Shown in pieces: positions 35,701 to 44,964 of a stretch of 64,000 bases of DNA. Origin of the DNA: Variovorax paradoxus EPS (GTDB lineage: Bacteria; Pseudomonadota; Gammaproteobacteria; Burkholderiales; Burkholderiaceae_C); assembly GCF_000184745.1 (NCBI RefSeq), contig NC_014931.1, forward strand, positions 2,914,001 through 2,978,000, given 5' to 3'. Every line of letters begins with the position of its first letter. Within the stretch, counting starts at the first letter, position 1. The translations under genes and the position numbers were made by a program. Under the pieces are notes generated by a model. It saw only the letters and a program-made list of their open reading frames with translations. It searched no databases and was not told where the DNA came from.

Positions 35701-38510
35701 GCTTCGATCTGGATGACCGCGGCGCCGATGAGATCGACGCGATCGCGCGCCGCGATGGCGTGCCCTTCGGCACCGGCGCAGAGCCCGGCTTTTTCTCGGG
35801 CACCGGCACGGCCGCGCTGCAGGGCCTCGCGCGCGGCACGGTGGCAAAGCCCGCGCTGTTGCTGGGCGATGCCGCCACCCCTCTCCTGCGCACGAGCGCG
35901 CAGGCGGTAGACAAGACGCTCGGAACCTCGCTCGATGCGTGGTTGACCGACCAGCAAAAGCGAAATACTACGGCGCTGGAGCAACTGCGGTCCGACCCTG
36001 CAACGACCGGCTTTGCGGGCCAAGTGGTGGGAGGGCTATTCGATCTGGGCAGCTCGGCCATCCTCTACACCCCCGAAGGGGCTGCGGTGCTCGAGGGCTA
36101 CGGCCGGCGGCAGGAGTTGATTGGGCAAGGCGTCGCGCCTGGTACAGCGACCGCGGTGGGCGCGGTCAGCGGAGCCGCGACATACGTGGGCGTGAAGGCC
36201 CCCATCACGCTGGGGCAGCAGGCGATCGGGCAGGGCGGGCGCGCCATGGCCCAGAACCTCGCGTACGGCGCCACGGCAAGCGTGGCCGGCGGCGTTGCCG
36301 AGCGCGGCTTTTCTCGTGATCTGCTCAAGGCGGCGGGGTATGGAGAGCAGGCGGCGCCCCTGGAGCCGTACGACAAAACCGCGCTCGCGGCAGAAGCGAC
36401 TCTCGGCGCACTTTTTTCCGGTGGAGCGGCGGCGCTACATGCCCGCTCGACCGTGCGGGGCCAGGCCGCCACCGATGCCGCGCTGACGGTCACAACCGTC
36501 GACCACGCCCAACGCGGCACGGCGCCCGGCACACCGACAGACGCACGCGCCGCGTCCGCGCATGCCAGCGCGCTCAGCACGGCGATCGAGCAGGTGCTGC
36601 GGAACGAACCCGCCAATGTCGGCGAGCAGATGGCGGACACGGCATTCGTTCGGCCGGTGCCGTCGCCGGAGATCCGCGCAGAGTTGCAGGCGCATGTTGC
36701 CGATTTGCTGCCAGTCGGCCCGGCAGCCGCACCCCGCGCATTCAAAGTCCCAGCCGGCGCCGCACGCGGTGTGCGCAACAACAACCCCGGAAACATCGAA
36801 GCCGGTGGTACGCAGTGGCAGGGCCAGACGGGGAGCGATGGACGCTTCGCTACGTTCGACACGCCCGAGGCAGGTATTCGCGCCCTGGGCCGCAATCTGC
36901 TGACCTACCAGGAGAAGCACGGACTCAACACCGTGCACGGGATCATCAACCGGTGGGCGCCAGCCGGTGAGAACGACACCGCAGCCTACGTGCGCGCCGT
37001 GTCCACCGCCGTGGGCGTTGGTCCGGCTGAGCCGCTGAACCTCCGAGATCCGTCGACTCTCCAGAAGCTGGCCAGCGCGATCATCCGCCACGAAAACGGC
37101 GGGCAGCCGTACCCCGATGAGGTGCTGCGCGCCGGTGTCGAGTTGGCGATCGGCGGGCGCACCGGGGAGGTGGTGACCGAGCGCGGCATGCGCGTGCCTT
37201 TCCGGTATCGCCTCGCCGAGGCCGACCGCCTGGTGACATCCAACGACGCCGACCTTCGCCCGAATGCCGCATATCCCGCTGAACTGCAGCCGCGCGACCG
37301 GACCCGCGACGCCTCCGAAGCGCAGATCGCGCGCATTGCCGGCAACCTGCAGCCCGAGCTGCTGGCAGAGAGCGCCCGCGCGTCAGACGGCGCACCGATC
37401 ATCGGACTTGATGGGGTGGTGGAGTCCGGCAATGGCCGAATGCTCGCCCTGGGCCGCGCCTACGGGGGCGAGCGCGGCGCGGAATACCGTGCATGGCTGG
37501 AAGGCAACGCCGAGCGCTTCGGGTTGGATGCCGCAGACGTGCGCACCATGCAGCGGCCGGTGCTTGTGCGCGAGCGCATTGGGGATGTGGATCGCGCGGA
37601 GTTCGCTCGCCAAGCGAACGAGTCGAGCGTGGCCGCCATGTCGCCGACTGAGCAGGCGCGTGCGGACGCGGGCCGCATTTCGGACCTCTCGGGTCTGGTG
37701 ACAGGGGAAGACGGCACGATCAACCAAGCGCAGAGCGCGGCATTCCTCCGCCAGTTCGTGCAGGCCAACGTCGGCCCCAACGAACTGGGCTCTGTGCTTC
37801 AGGCTGACGGCCGGATCTCGCAGACCGGTCTGCAGCGCGTGCGCCAGGCAGTTTTCTCGAAAGCCTACGGTGATGCGGAACTGGTCGCGATGCTCACCGA
37901 GAGCACGGACAGCAATGTGCGCAACGTCCTGGCCGGCCTGATGCGCGCAGCTCCGGCGTTGGCTCGGCTGCAGGACCTTGCGACTGCCGGCGCCCGTGCC
38001 CCCGTCGACCTCGGTGCGTCGATCGGGCGCGCCGCCCGCGAGTTCGCTGCGCTGCGTGCGCAAGGCCGGACAGTCGAGCAGGCGCTCGAGCAGAACGCGC
38101 TCTTCGATGGCATGTCCCCCGACATGCAGGCGCTGCTGAAGGGCATTGCGCAGCACGCCAACGCACCGAAGCGACTGGGCGAGATGGTCGGCCGGCTGGT
38201 CGATGCGGTCGATGCCCTGGGCGACCCGCGGCAACGCGGAATTTTCGATGAGGCGCCGGGCCGCCTGGAGCCCGCCGCGATCGATCGCGCAGTCGCCCGC
38301 GATGTCGCCGCCGCGGCCAGGTCCACAGATCCCACGATGCGCGCGGCGGCCGAAGTCGCGATGGCGAGCCCCGATATGCGGGTGGTGCTGGAGGACGGCA
38401 CCGAAGTCTCAGCCCGCGAGGTGCTGGCGCGCGCCGACCAGGAGCGGCAGCAAGCCGCCAACGACTCCGCCGCATTCGACGCCGCGGTCAACTGCTTTTT
38501 GAGGACCTGA
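35697..38510 (+). CDS. Polyvalent-type ejection protein: muramidase-like module plus ddrB-ParB-like domain
   Basis: 937 aa. Residues 1 to about 330 are Ala/Gly-rich helices with hydrophobic stretches (GLFDLGSSAILYTPEGAAVLEGY). About 355-465 is a phage-lysozyme-like module with RGVRNNNPGNIEAGGTQWQG, FDTPEAGIRALGRNL and KLASAIIRHENGG, the pattern of virion-associated structural muramidases. About 490-680 is a ddrB-like ParB-superfamily domain: LVTSNDADLRPNAAYPAELQPRDRT, GAPIIGLDGVVESGNGRMLAL (GNGR motif) and ARQANESSVAAMSPTEQA. The remainder is helical. In T7, gp16 also joins a lytic module to a long ejected helical body, so this fills the gp16 slot. The ddrB-ParB part is typical of polyvalent proteins delivered with phage DNA. 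Confidence 0.75.
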   Translation: MSFDLDDRGADEIDAIARRDGVPFGTGAEPGFFSGTGTAALQGLARGTVAKPALLLGDAATPLLRTSAQAVDKTLGTSLDAWLTDQQKRNTTALEQLRSDPATTGFAGQVVGGLFDLGSSAILYTPEGAAVLEGYGRRQELIGQGVAPGTATAVGAVSGAATYVGVKAPITLGQQAIGQGGRAMAQNLAYGATASVAGGVAERGFSRDLLKAAGYGEQAAPLEPYDKTALAAEATLGALFSGGAAALHARSTVRGQAATDAALTVTTVDHAQRGTAPGTPTDARAASAHASALSTAIEQVLRNEPANVGEQMADTAFVRPVPSPEIRAELQAHVADLLPVGPAAAPRAFKVPAGAARGVRNNNPGNIEAGGTQWQGQTGSDGRFATFDTPEAGIRALGRNLLTYQEKHGLNTVHGIINRWAPAGENDTAAYVRAVSTAVGVGPAEPLNLRDPSTLQKLASAIIRHENGGQPYPDEVLRAGVELAIGGRTGEVVTERGMRVPFRYRLAEADRLVTSNDADLRPNAAYPAELQPRDRTRDASEAQIARIAGNLQPELLAESARASDGAPIIGLDGVVESGNGRMLALGRAYGGERGAEYRAWLEGNAERFGLDAADVRTMQRPVLVRERIGDVDRAEFARQANESSVAAMSPTEQARADAGRISDLSGLVTGEDGTINQAQSAAFLRQFVQANVGPNELGSVLQADGRISQTGLQRVRQAVFSKAYGDAELVAMLTESTDSNVRNVLAGLMRAAPALARLQDLATAGARAPVDLGASIGRAAREFAALRAQGRTVEQALEQNALFDGMSPDMQALLKGIAQHANAPKRLGEMVGRLVDAVDALGDPRQRGIFDEAPGRLEPAAIDRAVARDVAAAARSTDPTMRAAAEVAMASPDMRVVLEDGTEVSAREVLARADQERQQAANDSAAFDAAVNCFLRT

Positions 38511-38515
38511 ACACC

Positions 38516-41032
38516 ATGAAACCAGCATGTATTGACGCCGTGATCGAGGCAGTCGGCCGACCGATGAGTGACGCCGAGCTCAAAGGCATCGAAGACCGCA
38601 TCGGCCGCGAGCTGCGCCGCCTGGGAAATGGCCCGGATGGGTTGCGGCTCACCGGCGAGCAGCGATTCTTCGAGGCTGCGCGCCGCGCGCGGGAAAGCTT
38701 CCTCGGCGAGCAGGAGCTCAAGGCCCGCCGGGACGCACTGGCCGTGCTGAAGCACGCGCAGGTCGAGCAAGCGCTGGCAGGCTTCCCGGGCGACAAGATT
38801 GCCGGCCTGCGCCGTCTCCTGGCCTTCCACGGCGACGCGAAAGGCAGCACCTTGTCGGTCGAGTCGAAGGCCGAAGCCATCGAGGCGGATGCGTTCCGCC
38901 AGATGCTGGGAACGTTGGAGGCGACCAATCCGAAATTCTTTGGCTTGTTCGAAAGCCCCGAGGGTGTGCGCGCGCTGGTGCGCGAAATGTTCGGCGAGGA
39001 CTCAGGCGTGCGCGAGGCGAAGGAGGGCGCGGCCGAGTTCAAGAAGGTGGCCGACGAGTTGCTCGGGCGCTTCAACGACGCCGGCGGCAAGATCCGCCCC
39101 CGCGAGGATTGGGGCCTACCGCACCACCACTCGCAGAACAAGATCGCTGCGGCGGGCGAGGCGGTGTGGGTCGAGAAAACCTTTCCCCTCCTGAACCGCG
39201 ACCGCTACCGCAACGAGGATGGCTCACGGATGAACGACAGCCAGGTGCTCGCGTTCCTCCGCGAGTCGTACCAGACCCTCGCCACGGGCGGCGTGAACAC
39301 GCTCGAGCCAGGCGCAGGCGGTGGGGAGACGATGCGCGCGAACCTGCATGCGGCTGCCCGCGAGATCCACTACCGGAGCGCGGACGACTACCTGGCCTAC
39401 CAGAAGGACTTCGGCGAGCGTGGCCTGTACGACGTGCTCACCGGCCACGTGCGCGGCCTTGCCGACAGCATCGCAATGGTCGAGACGTTCGGCCCGAACC
39501 CCGACCACGCATTCAAATACTTCCGGGACCTGGCGCAGCGCGAGATGACGGTTGCGGACCCGACGAAGCACGGCAAGATCGCGAAGCAGTTGGTGGGCCT
39601 GGACAACCTCTACAACTACGTGAGCGGCAAGACGCTACCGGTCGCAAGCGAATGGCTGGCGCAAGGGTTCGACTCGCTGCGAAAGTGGCTTGTCGCATCG
39701 CGGCTGGGTTCGGCTTTCATCTCGTCGCTGCCGGACGAGGCCACGATGCAACTCACGGCGCGCGTCAACAACATCGACGGGATGCAGGTGTTCCGCAACG
39801 AGCTGGCCGCGCTGAACCCGGCGAACCAGATGGAGAAGCGCATGGCGCAGCGCGCGGGCCTTGCGCTGCAGACCATGATCGGCTCGCTGAACCGTTTCGG
39901 CGACGAGAACATGCGCAACACCCTGGCGACGAAGATGGCCACCTTCACCATGCGCGCCTCCGGCTTGAACGCGATCACGGAAGCCCGCCGGCGCGCCTTC
40001 GGCGTGACGATGATGTCGAGCCTGGGGCACCTCACCCGCGACGCCGAAGCGCCCAGCAAGCTCGATCCCATGGATCACCGCATCCTGCTGTCGAAGGGCA
40101 TCACCGATGCCGACTGGCAGGTTTGGAAGCGCGCCGAGCTGGAGGATTGGGGCGGCGGCAATGGGACGATGCTCACGCCCGAGGCGATCTACCGCATTCC
40201 CGACGAAGCCCTGGTCGGTATCGGCAACCTGGACGCGAATCCCCAGCAGTTGCGCCGCGATGCAGCCACGCGGCTACTCGGTGTGGTGCTCGAGGAGCAA
40301 AACATGGCCGTCGTCGAGCCGGGCAGCCGGGAGCGCGCGGCGCTCTACTCGAACCTGCAGCGCGGCACGTGGAAAGGCGAGCTCACCCGGTCGGTGTTCT
40401 TGTTCAAGACTATGCCGATCGCCATGCTCATGCGGCACTGGGAACGCGGTATGTCTGGGCCGGACGCACGCAGCAAGGCGGGGTACATCGGCGCGCTGAT
40501 GGTGTCGACCACGGTGATGGGCATGCTGGCGCTGCAGATCGATGAACTGCTGAAGGGGCGCGACCCTGTGAACATGAACCCGTTCGAGGGCAAGGCCGGT
40601 GCTCGCAACTGGGTGCGCGCCTTCCTGAAGGGCGGATCGCTGGGAATCTATGGCGACTTCCTTTTCAGTGAGCAGAACCAGCACGGCGGCGGCCCGATCG
40701 CGTCGGCACTCGGGCCAGTGGTCGGCGCAGTCGAGGAAGCCTTCGGGCTCACGCAGGGCAACCTGGTGCAACTGGGCCAGGGCAAGGACACGCACGCCGG
40801 CGCCGAACTGCTGAAGTTCGCGAAGGGCATGACCCCCGGCGCGAACCTCTGGTATCTCAAGGCGGCGACGAACCACCTGATCTTCAACCAATTGCAGGAG
40901 ATGGTCTCGCCCGGCTACCTTGCGCGCGTGAAAAGCAGGGCGCAGCGAGAGTTCGGGACGACGGAATGGTGGGACTCGCGGCAGGCGGTGCCAGATCGCG
41001 CGCCGAATCTCGCAACGGCGGTGGGGCGGTGA
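38516..41032 (+). CDS. Large phage ejection/internal virion-like protein
   Basis: 838 aa. Helical, with few cysteines. It ends in NLWYLKAATNHLIFNQLQEMVSPGYLARVKSR and FGTTEWWDSRQ, a C-terminal pattern I associate with large podoviral internal proteins. Hydrophobic segments near residue 660 (YIGALMVSTTVMGMLALQI) could insert in a membrane. It starts five bases after the preceding gene. The gp16-like job is probably split between this and the previous protein. Function by context; no enzyme motif is visible. Confidence 0.65.
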   Translation: MKPACIDAVIEAVGRPMSDAELKGIEDRIGRELRRLGNGPDGLRLTGEQRFFEAARRARESFLGEQELKARRDALAVLKHAQVEQALAGFPGDKIAGLRRLLAFHGDAKGSTLSVESKAEAIEADAFRQMLGTLEATNPKFFGLFESPEGVRALVREMFGEDSGVREAKEGAAEFKKVADELLGRFNDAGGKIRPREDWGLPHHHSQNKIAAAGEAVWVEKTFPLLNRDRYRNEDGSRMNDSQVLAFLRESYQTLATGGVNTLEPGAGGGETMRANLHAAAREIHYRSADDYLAYQKDFGERGLYDVLTGHVRGLADSIAMVETFGPNPDHAFKYFRDLAQREMTVADPTKHGKIAKQLVGLDNLYNYVSGKTLPVASEWLAQGFDSLRKWLVASRLGSAFISSLPDEATMQLTARVNNIDGMQVFRNELAALNPANQMEKRMAQRAGLALQTMIGSLNRFGDENMRNTLATKMATFTMRASGLNAITEARRRAFGVTMMSSLGHLTRDAEAPSKLDPMDHRILLSKGITDADWQVWKRAELEDWGGGNGTMLTPEAIYRIPDEALVGIGNLDANPQQLRRDAATRLLGVVLEEQNMAVVEPGSRERAALYSNLQRGTWKGELTRSVFLFKTMPIAMLMRHWERGMSGPDARSKAGYIGALMVSTTVMGMLALQIDELLKGRDPVNMNPFEGKAGARNWVRAFLKGGSLGIYGDFLFSEQNQHGGGPIASALGPVVGAVEEAFGLTQGNLVQLGQGKDTHAGAELLKFAKGMTPGANLWYLKAATNHLIFNQLQEMVSPGYLARVKSRAQREFGTTEWWDSRQAVPDRAPNLATAVGR

Positions 41033-41033
41033 C

Positions 41034-41285
41034 ATGACGCCGTACCAAATCCAGAAGATGCTCAAGATCCGCAAGGCCATGGAGAACGAACTCGAGGTCA
41101 TGGCCGGCACGCCTCGCATCGCCAAGGCGGTCGAGCAGTCACGCGAGGGGCAGGGACGCGGGGCGCACCTCCGCGCCGCCCAGAGCTCGATCCGCATGGT
41201 CGAGGGCCTGGATAAGATGCTTTACAGCGCAGGCAAGCTCAAAAAGCTGCCGAAACCGAAGTACCCCGGGGGCAAGCGTGTCTGA
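41034..41285 (+). CDS. Hypothetical small basic protein
   Basis: 83 aa, basic, starting two bases after the ejection protein: PYQIQKMLKIRKAMENELEVMAGTPRIAKAVEQSREG then KKLPKPKYPGGKRV. Overlaps the next start by 8 bases. No family recognised; a small accessory of the ejection operon. Confidence 0.7.
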   Translation: MTPYQIQKMLKIRKAMENELEVMAGTPRIAKAVEQSREGQGRGAHLRAAQSSIRMVEGLDKMLYSAGKLKKLPKPKYPGGKRV

Positions 41286-41505
41286 AGTCATCGCCCGCAT
41301 TCAGAAATCGCGCAACGCCGAGATCCGGGTGACGCGCGATCAGTACGAGGGGCGCGAGGTCGTCGACATCCGCGTCTGGTTCGTCGAAGCCGGGAGCGGA
41401 CTTTGGAAGCCGAGCGGGCGCGGCGTGCAGTTCGACGAAAAGCGGCTCGCGGCAGTCATCGCAGGATTGACTAAGGCCCTACGACAATACACAGATGTAG
41501 CCTGA
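41278..41505 (+). CDS. Transcriptional coactivator p15 (PC4)-like small protein
   Basis: 75 aa. EIRVTRDQYEGREVVDIRVWF, then GLWKPSGRGVQFDEKRLAAVIAGLTKAL, resembles the PC4/PUR-like ssDNA-binding fold (beta strands, KPSGRGV...f....l..ll..l). Phage and island genomes often carry such proteins. Last gene of the late-looking operon; its end overlaps the convergent AlbA_2 gene by 27 bases. Confidence 0.6.
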   Translation: MSEVIARIQKSRNAEIRVTRDQYEGREVVDIRVWFVEAGSGLWKPSGRGVQFDEKRLAAVIAGLTKALRQYTDVA

Positions 41506-42399
41506 TGGGAGATGGGGGCGAAGATCCGCGCGAAGCGTACCTTCTTGCGGCGCTACATCAAGCGCTCCGACCTTGTAGCCGACTTCAAGTATTGCAGGGA
41601 TTGATCTCGCCGCGATGTACTGAGAGACGTCGTAAGCTAGCCAAACGCCGCCGATCATGACTGACATGGTGGGATGGAGCAGCATCCCAGCATCACCAGC
41701 ATGTAGCCACGTGCCTGCTGAGTGATTGCCTGCGTACGGAATGACCTCATTTCGATTGCCATCGATGCCCATCAAATTTCGATGGAAGGGGGCAGGCGCT
41801 GTGACTTGGATGAAAAGTCCACGTGCAGGCCCCCGTCCGACGTTTTCTATCTGGACTCGATATTCGAATGGATTCCACTGCTTGAGGCTCACCTTGAGAC
41901 TTGGCCGAGCTCGACGTCCAAACATGTCTGCAATCTGAAACGGCTCCATCCGCGAGAAGCTCAAGCCAATGCGCTGGTAGTAGCGGTCCTCGCCGAAGCG
42001 AGCCATGTGAGGGCCGCCGTCGCTTGCAGGAACAAACGTCGCGACAAAGCCGCGGCTTTCACTTCGCGGCACGATCGCGCGATGGACAACACCTGCAGTA
42101 CCAGGCGAAACGGCTTGTGGCGTTAACTCGTCAAACCGGCTTGCGACTCTGCGGGCATCATCGACGCCAGGAAATGCGTCGATGCAATCGATACCCTGGC
42201 TGTTTTTCTTTGCAGTGACGCCCCAAAGGCAGACCCCGCCTTGTCCGTTCGCGAAACCAGAAAGAACGACAGCAAGGTTTTTCTTCATGTCTCCTTCGTC
42301 GCCGATCCTCTTGCAGTCCAGCACCTGCGACTCCGGATTCCCTCCCATCTTCAAGATCTTGCTATGGGTGAGTGAGTCAAACCATGCTTTCAGATCCAT
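41479..42399 (-). CDS. AlbA_2 (Schlafen-like) domain protein
   Basis: 306 aa. Residues about 10-110 form an AlbA_2/divergent AAA-4-like domain: ESQVLDCKRIGDEGDMKKNLAVVLSGFANGQGGVCLWGV, followed by DDARRVASRFDELTPQAVSPG. The C-terminal half is a beta-rich domain of unknown type (SLKQWNPFEYRVQIENVGRGPARG). AlbA_2 proteins occur as regulators and as components of phage defence. It is convergent with the ejection operon and lies at the beginning of the cargo arm; visible composition is less GC-rich than the phage genes. Confidence 0.8.
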   Translation of the reverse strand: MDLKAWFDSLTHSKILKMGGNPESQVLDCKRIGDEGDMKKNLAVVLSGFANGQGGVCLWGVTAKKNSQGIDCIDAFPGVDDARRVASRFDELTPQAVSPGTAGVVHRAIVPRSESRGFVATFVPASDGGPHMARFGEDRYYQRIGLSFSRMEPFQIADMFGRRARPSLKVSLKQWNPFEYRVQIENVGRGPARGLFIQVTAPAPFHRNLMGIDGNRNEVIPYAGNHSAGTWLHAGDAGMLLHPTMSVMIGGVWLAYDVSQYIAARSIPAILEVGYKVGALDVAPQEGTLRADLRPHLPSGYICVLS

Positions 42400-42512
42400 G
42401 TGAGCCTTGCGCGCGCGCCTGCGTTTCCTATAGATAGAGCATAGCCGGTGGCGATGCCGTGCGGGTATGCTGGGCGAATGGATGCTGCTGCAGTCCCTGG
42501 AGGGTCGGCGTA

Positions 42513-43211
42513 ATGGTCAAGCGACGCGTGATGCCGTCAGACCCGGTGCCAAAGGTCCGGCTGCGAACCCCACTCATCGCGCGGTCCGGTCTCGTGTCGG
42601 CGTGGGATGTGGATGTCGGGGCCGCCTCCCTTGATAGCAGAGCGAAATCGAGCACGCTCTACCTGGAGCTGTGCGGCGAGTTCTTGGAAGACCTGTCTGG
42701 CGTTACGTCGTTTGAGCTGCTCGTGATCGGTGACATTGATCGAGTCTCGGAAATCGATCGTAGATGCTGGGTGGGGAATGTCCTGCGATGCCGGCCGCTG
42801 ATTGAGTGCGTCGTGACCTTGAACGCGCCGGAGTTCCAAGCCCTTTTAACTGTCGTCACAGCGGGACGGTTGAGTACGCTTGACGTGCGGTTCGAACCCC
42901 CCCGATACGGGTCTGCATTCATCCAGTCGGTGCGGTTCAACTCAAGTCAGGCAATCTCTGCCGTTCTTACTGAGCAACCGAGTTGCGCGCAGCCTGAGGT
43001 TCTGCGACGCCTCGATGCCATGACATCGGCTCTGGCCTCACTCGCGCGCCTGACCGGTGCCCGCCTCACGCGCGCGGAGATGTGCAACCGCTTGGGCGTG
43101 ACCAGCAATACGCTCACATCGCGCGTTCGCCGCGGCGACGTGCCTACTCCCAGCAAGGATGGGAAGTGGCTGCTGGCTGAAGTGATGGAGTGGGAGTCAC
43201 GGGGCGGCTGA
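42513..43211 (+). CDS. Hypothetical protein with C-terminal HTH
   Basis: 232 aa from ATG 42513 (an ATG 18 codons upstream is in frame but adds a Cys-rich lead). The first ~165 residues are an uncharacterised alpha/beta domain. Residues about 180-230 (RLTGARLTRAEMCNRLGVTSNTLTSRVRRGDVPTPSKDGKWLLAEVMEW) are a MerR/AlpA-like helix-turn-helix. Divergent from the AlbA_2 gene and convergent with an HTH gene, which it overlaps by 15 bases. Confidence 0.7.
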   Translation: MVKRRVMPSDPVPKVRLRTPLIARSGLVSAWDVDVGAASLDSRAKSSTLYLELCGEFLEDLSGVTSFELLVIGDIDRVSEIDRRCWVGNVLRCRPLIECVVTLNAPEFQALLTVVTAGRLSTLDVRFEPPRYGSAFIQSVRFNSSQAISAVLTEQPSCAQPEVLRRLDAMTSALASLARLTGARLTRAEMCNRLGVTSNTLTSRVRRGDVPTPSKDGKWLLAEVMEWESRGG

Positions 43212-43568
43212 GCGAGCGCCCCAAGCCAGCGTAATCGCGAACAAGTCGCGCGCGGCATCGGGTGACTCGGGCGATGCGAATTGATCCTCCTGGCCGGCTT
43301 CGACACAAACGCCCTTCGCGGCCGACAGAGTAGGGGTGGTGAGGCGCGGCATTTCACTGCGGGGGCGCCCGGTGCGCGCACACCATAGAGCGATGATTTT
43401 CTCGCCTCGGTCGAATGATGGGTGGCAGCGACGGCTTTCGTAATCGCAGATAGAACCGCGCGCCACGCCAGAAGCCTTGCTGATCTCTATGCTGTTCATG
43501 CCTGCACGTCGCAGGTCCGTAAGCAACCGCACAAAGTCTAGAGGCGGAGGAAAGGTCATTCGCACCAT
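43197..43568 (-). CDS. XRE-like helix-turn-helix protein
   Basis: 123 aa. DFVRLLTDLRRAGMNSIEISKASGVARGSICDYESRRCHPSFDRGEKIIAL is a helix-turn-helix of the Cro/C1 or phage-activator type. The C-terminal half is low in structure. Probably a repressor-like protein of the element. Overlaps the preceding gene tail-to-tail. Confidence 0.7.
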   Translation of the reverse strand: MVRMTFPPPLDFVRLLTDLRRAGMNSIEISKASGVARGSICDYESRRCHPSFDRGEKIIALWCARTGRPRSEMPRLTTPTLSAAKGVCVEAGQEDQFASPESPDAARDLFAITLAWGARSAAP

Positions 43569-43644
43569 GGGCGCGGATTGTCTCTGTGCTTGCTGCTGGA
43601 ATCCTCGCCAGCGCCGCCCCGTCAGGCGGCAGTGAAAGGCAGCC

Positions 43645-43839
43645 CTATGCCGCGCGTTCCCGCGGCCACCGCAGAAAGGCGAACACCCAGAAGATGATCA
43701 GGTTCACGATGGGCACTAGGAGAAGCAGCGACCACGCGCCGTGATAGCCCGCCTTGGACGCGATGCGCCAGCCTGGGGGCAGCACCAACCCGACCCAGAA
43801 GATGATGATGATCCAGTGCCAGATGCTCAAAGAGCCCAT
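43645..43839 (-). CDS. Small membrane protein, two helices
   Basis: 64 aa with two membrane helices (IWHWIIIIFWVGLVLPPGW and GAWSLLLLVPIVNLIIFWVFAFL) and the conserved connecting RIASKAGYHGAWS. This is a widespread small inner-membrane protein of proteobacteria and their mobile elements with no known role. Stands alone on the minus strand. Confidence 0.8.
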   Translation of the reverse strand: MGSLSIWHWIIIIFWVGLVLPPGWRIASKAGYHGAWSLLLLVPIVNLIIFWVFAFLRWPRERAA

Positions 43840-44040
43840 GACCCCTCCAAGGTGTAGTTAGGCCGCCATCTTGCCGGAACTTGGCCCCGATGGCCGCAGC
43901 GATGTGCCCAAACCTGGCGCCGAAGGCCGTTGGGTGCTCGCCGAGAACGACCGCACATTCCTGGCTCCGCATCCAGTTGGTTCGAAGGTCCTGGGCGCGA
44001 AGCAGCCCCTTGCCATGGCGTGCGTTACATTTTGCGCACG

Positions 44041-44964
44041 ATGCTCGCTATTTGTGCCACCTCAACCTGCAAGATGGTCTTACCAAAGACGTTGAACATG
44101 CTCAGCATGCATGCGTTTTTGGATTCTTTCATTGACCACAACGGTGATGCCCGCCATAAACGCTTCGAGATCGATTTTTCCAAGCTGCGGTTCATTGACC
44201 CCGTGGGCGTTGTAGTGCTGAGCAATCTCATCGAATACTTACGCCGTTGCGGGGCTGGGGGAGCGCTGACTGGTCTGTATTTCCGAGACTCCGACGCGAT
44301 ATGCTATCTGGACGATTGCGGGTTTTTCGCTCGATACAACGACAATGCAAGCCCCCTCCGACACCACGCTGCGCCCCGCACTTCCAGCATGCCGCTTCGT
44401 CTCGTCGAGAACATTCGAGCTCAAGAGTTCCTGAGATTTGACCTCATCCCTTGGATGGCGCAGCAGCTCGAAACCACGTCTGAAGCTCTGGGGACGGTGA
44501 GTGTTTGTGTGCAGGAAATCTTGCAAAACATTGCGGATCACTCGGGCGTGGGCGTTGGCTGCGCTCACGCACAGTACTTCGCCGAGCGTCAGATGGTAGA
44601 AGTGGCAATCTCAGATTTCGGGCATGGCATTCCCATGAATGTTCGTAAGGTGATACAGGACATCACCGATACGGACGCCCTAAAACTTGCCTGCGAGGAG
44701 GGCTTCACGACGAAGTCCAATGTGCACAATCGTGGTGCGGGTTTGCCCACACTGATTAAGTACTTAGCCCTTCACAATCGAGGGGGCGTGTGGATTTCGT
44801 CGGGAAGCGGTAATATTTCGGCGACACACTCCGATGGAGCCACAAAACTGACTGGGCGCTCCAAGCGATCCAACTATCCAGGAACTCTCGTACTTTTGCG
44901 TTTGAAGTCATCGGCGATTGAAGCCTTGGCTGTCGATGTTGAACCAGAGAGGTTTGAATGGTGA
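44041..44964 (+). CDS. STAS-like plus HATPase (GHKL) protein
   Basis: About 307 aa from ATG 44041; starts at 44074 and 44098 are also in frame. The N-terminal part has the STAS-like signature FEIDFSKLRFIDPVGVVVLSNLI. The C-terminal part is a GHKL ATP-binding domain: N box VQEILQNIADHSG, G1 AISDFGHGIP and G2 HNRGAGLPTLI. There is no histidine-kinase dimerisation domain and no response regulator. It overlaps the next gene, a DUF4325-like protein, by 7 bases. The pair looks like an anti-sigma/anti-anti-sigma-style switch. Its job on this island is unknown; candidate defence or lysogeny switch. Composition is lower GC than the flanking phage genes. Confidence 0.8.
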   Translation: MLAICATSTCKMVLPKTLNMLSMHAFLDSFIDHNGDARHKRFEIDFSKLRFIDPVGVVVLSNLIEYLRRCGAGGALTGLYFRDSDAICYLDDCGFFARYNDNASPLRHHAAPRTSSMPLRLVENIRAQEFLRFDLIPWMAQQLETTSEALGTVSVCVQEILQNIADHSGVGVGCAHAQYFAERQMVEVAISDFGHGIPMNVRKVIQDITDTDALKLACEEGFTTKSNVHNRGAGLPTLIKYLALHNRGGVWISSGSGNISATHSDGATKLTGRSKRSNYPGTLVLLRLKSSAIEALAVDVEPERFEW

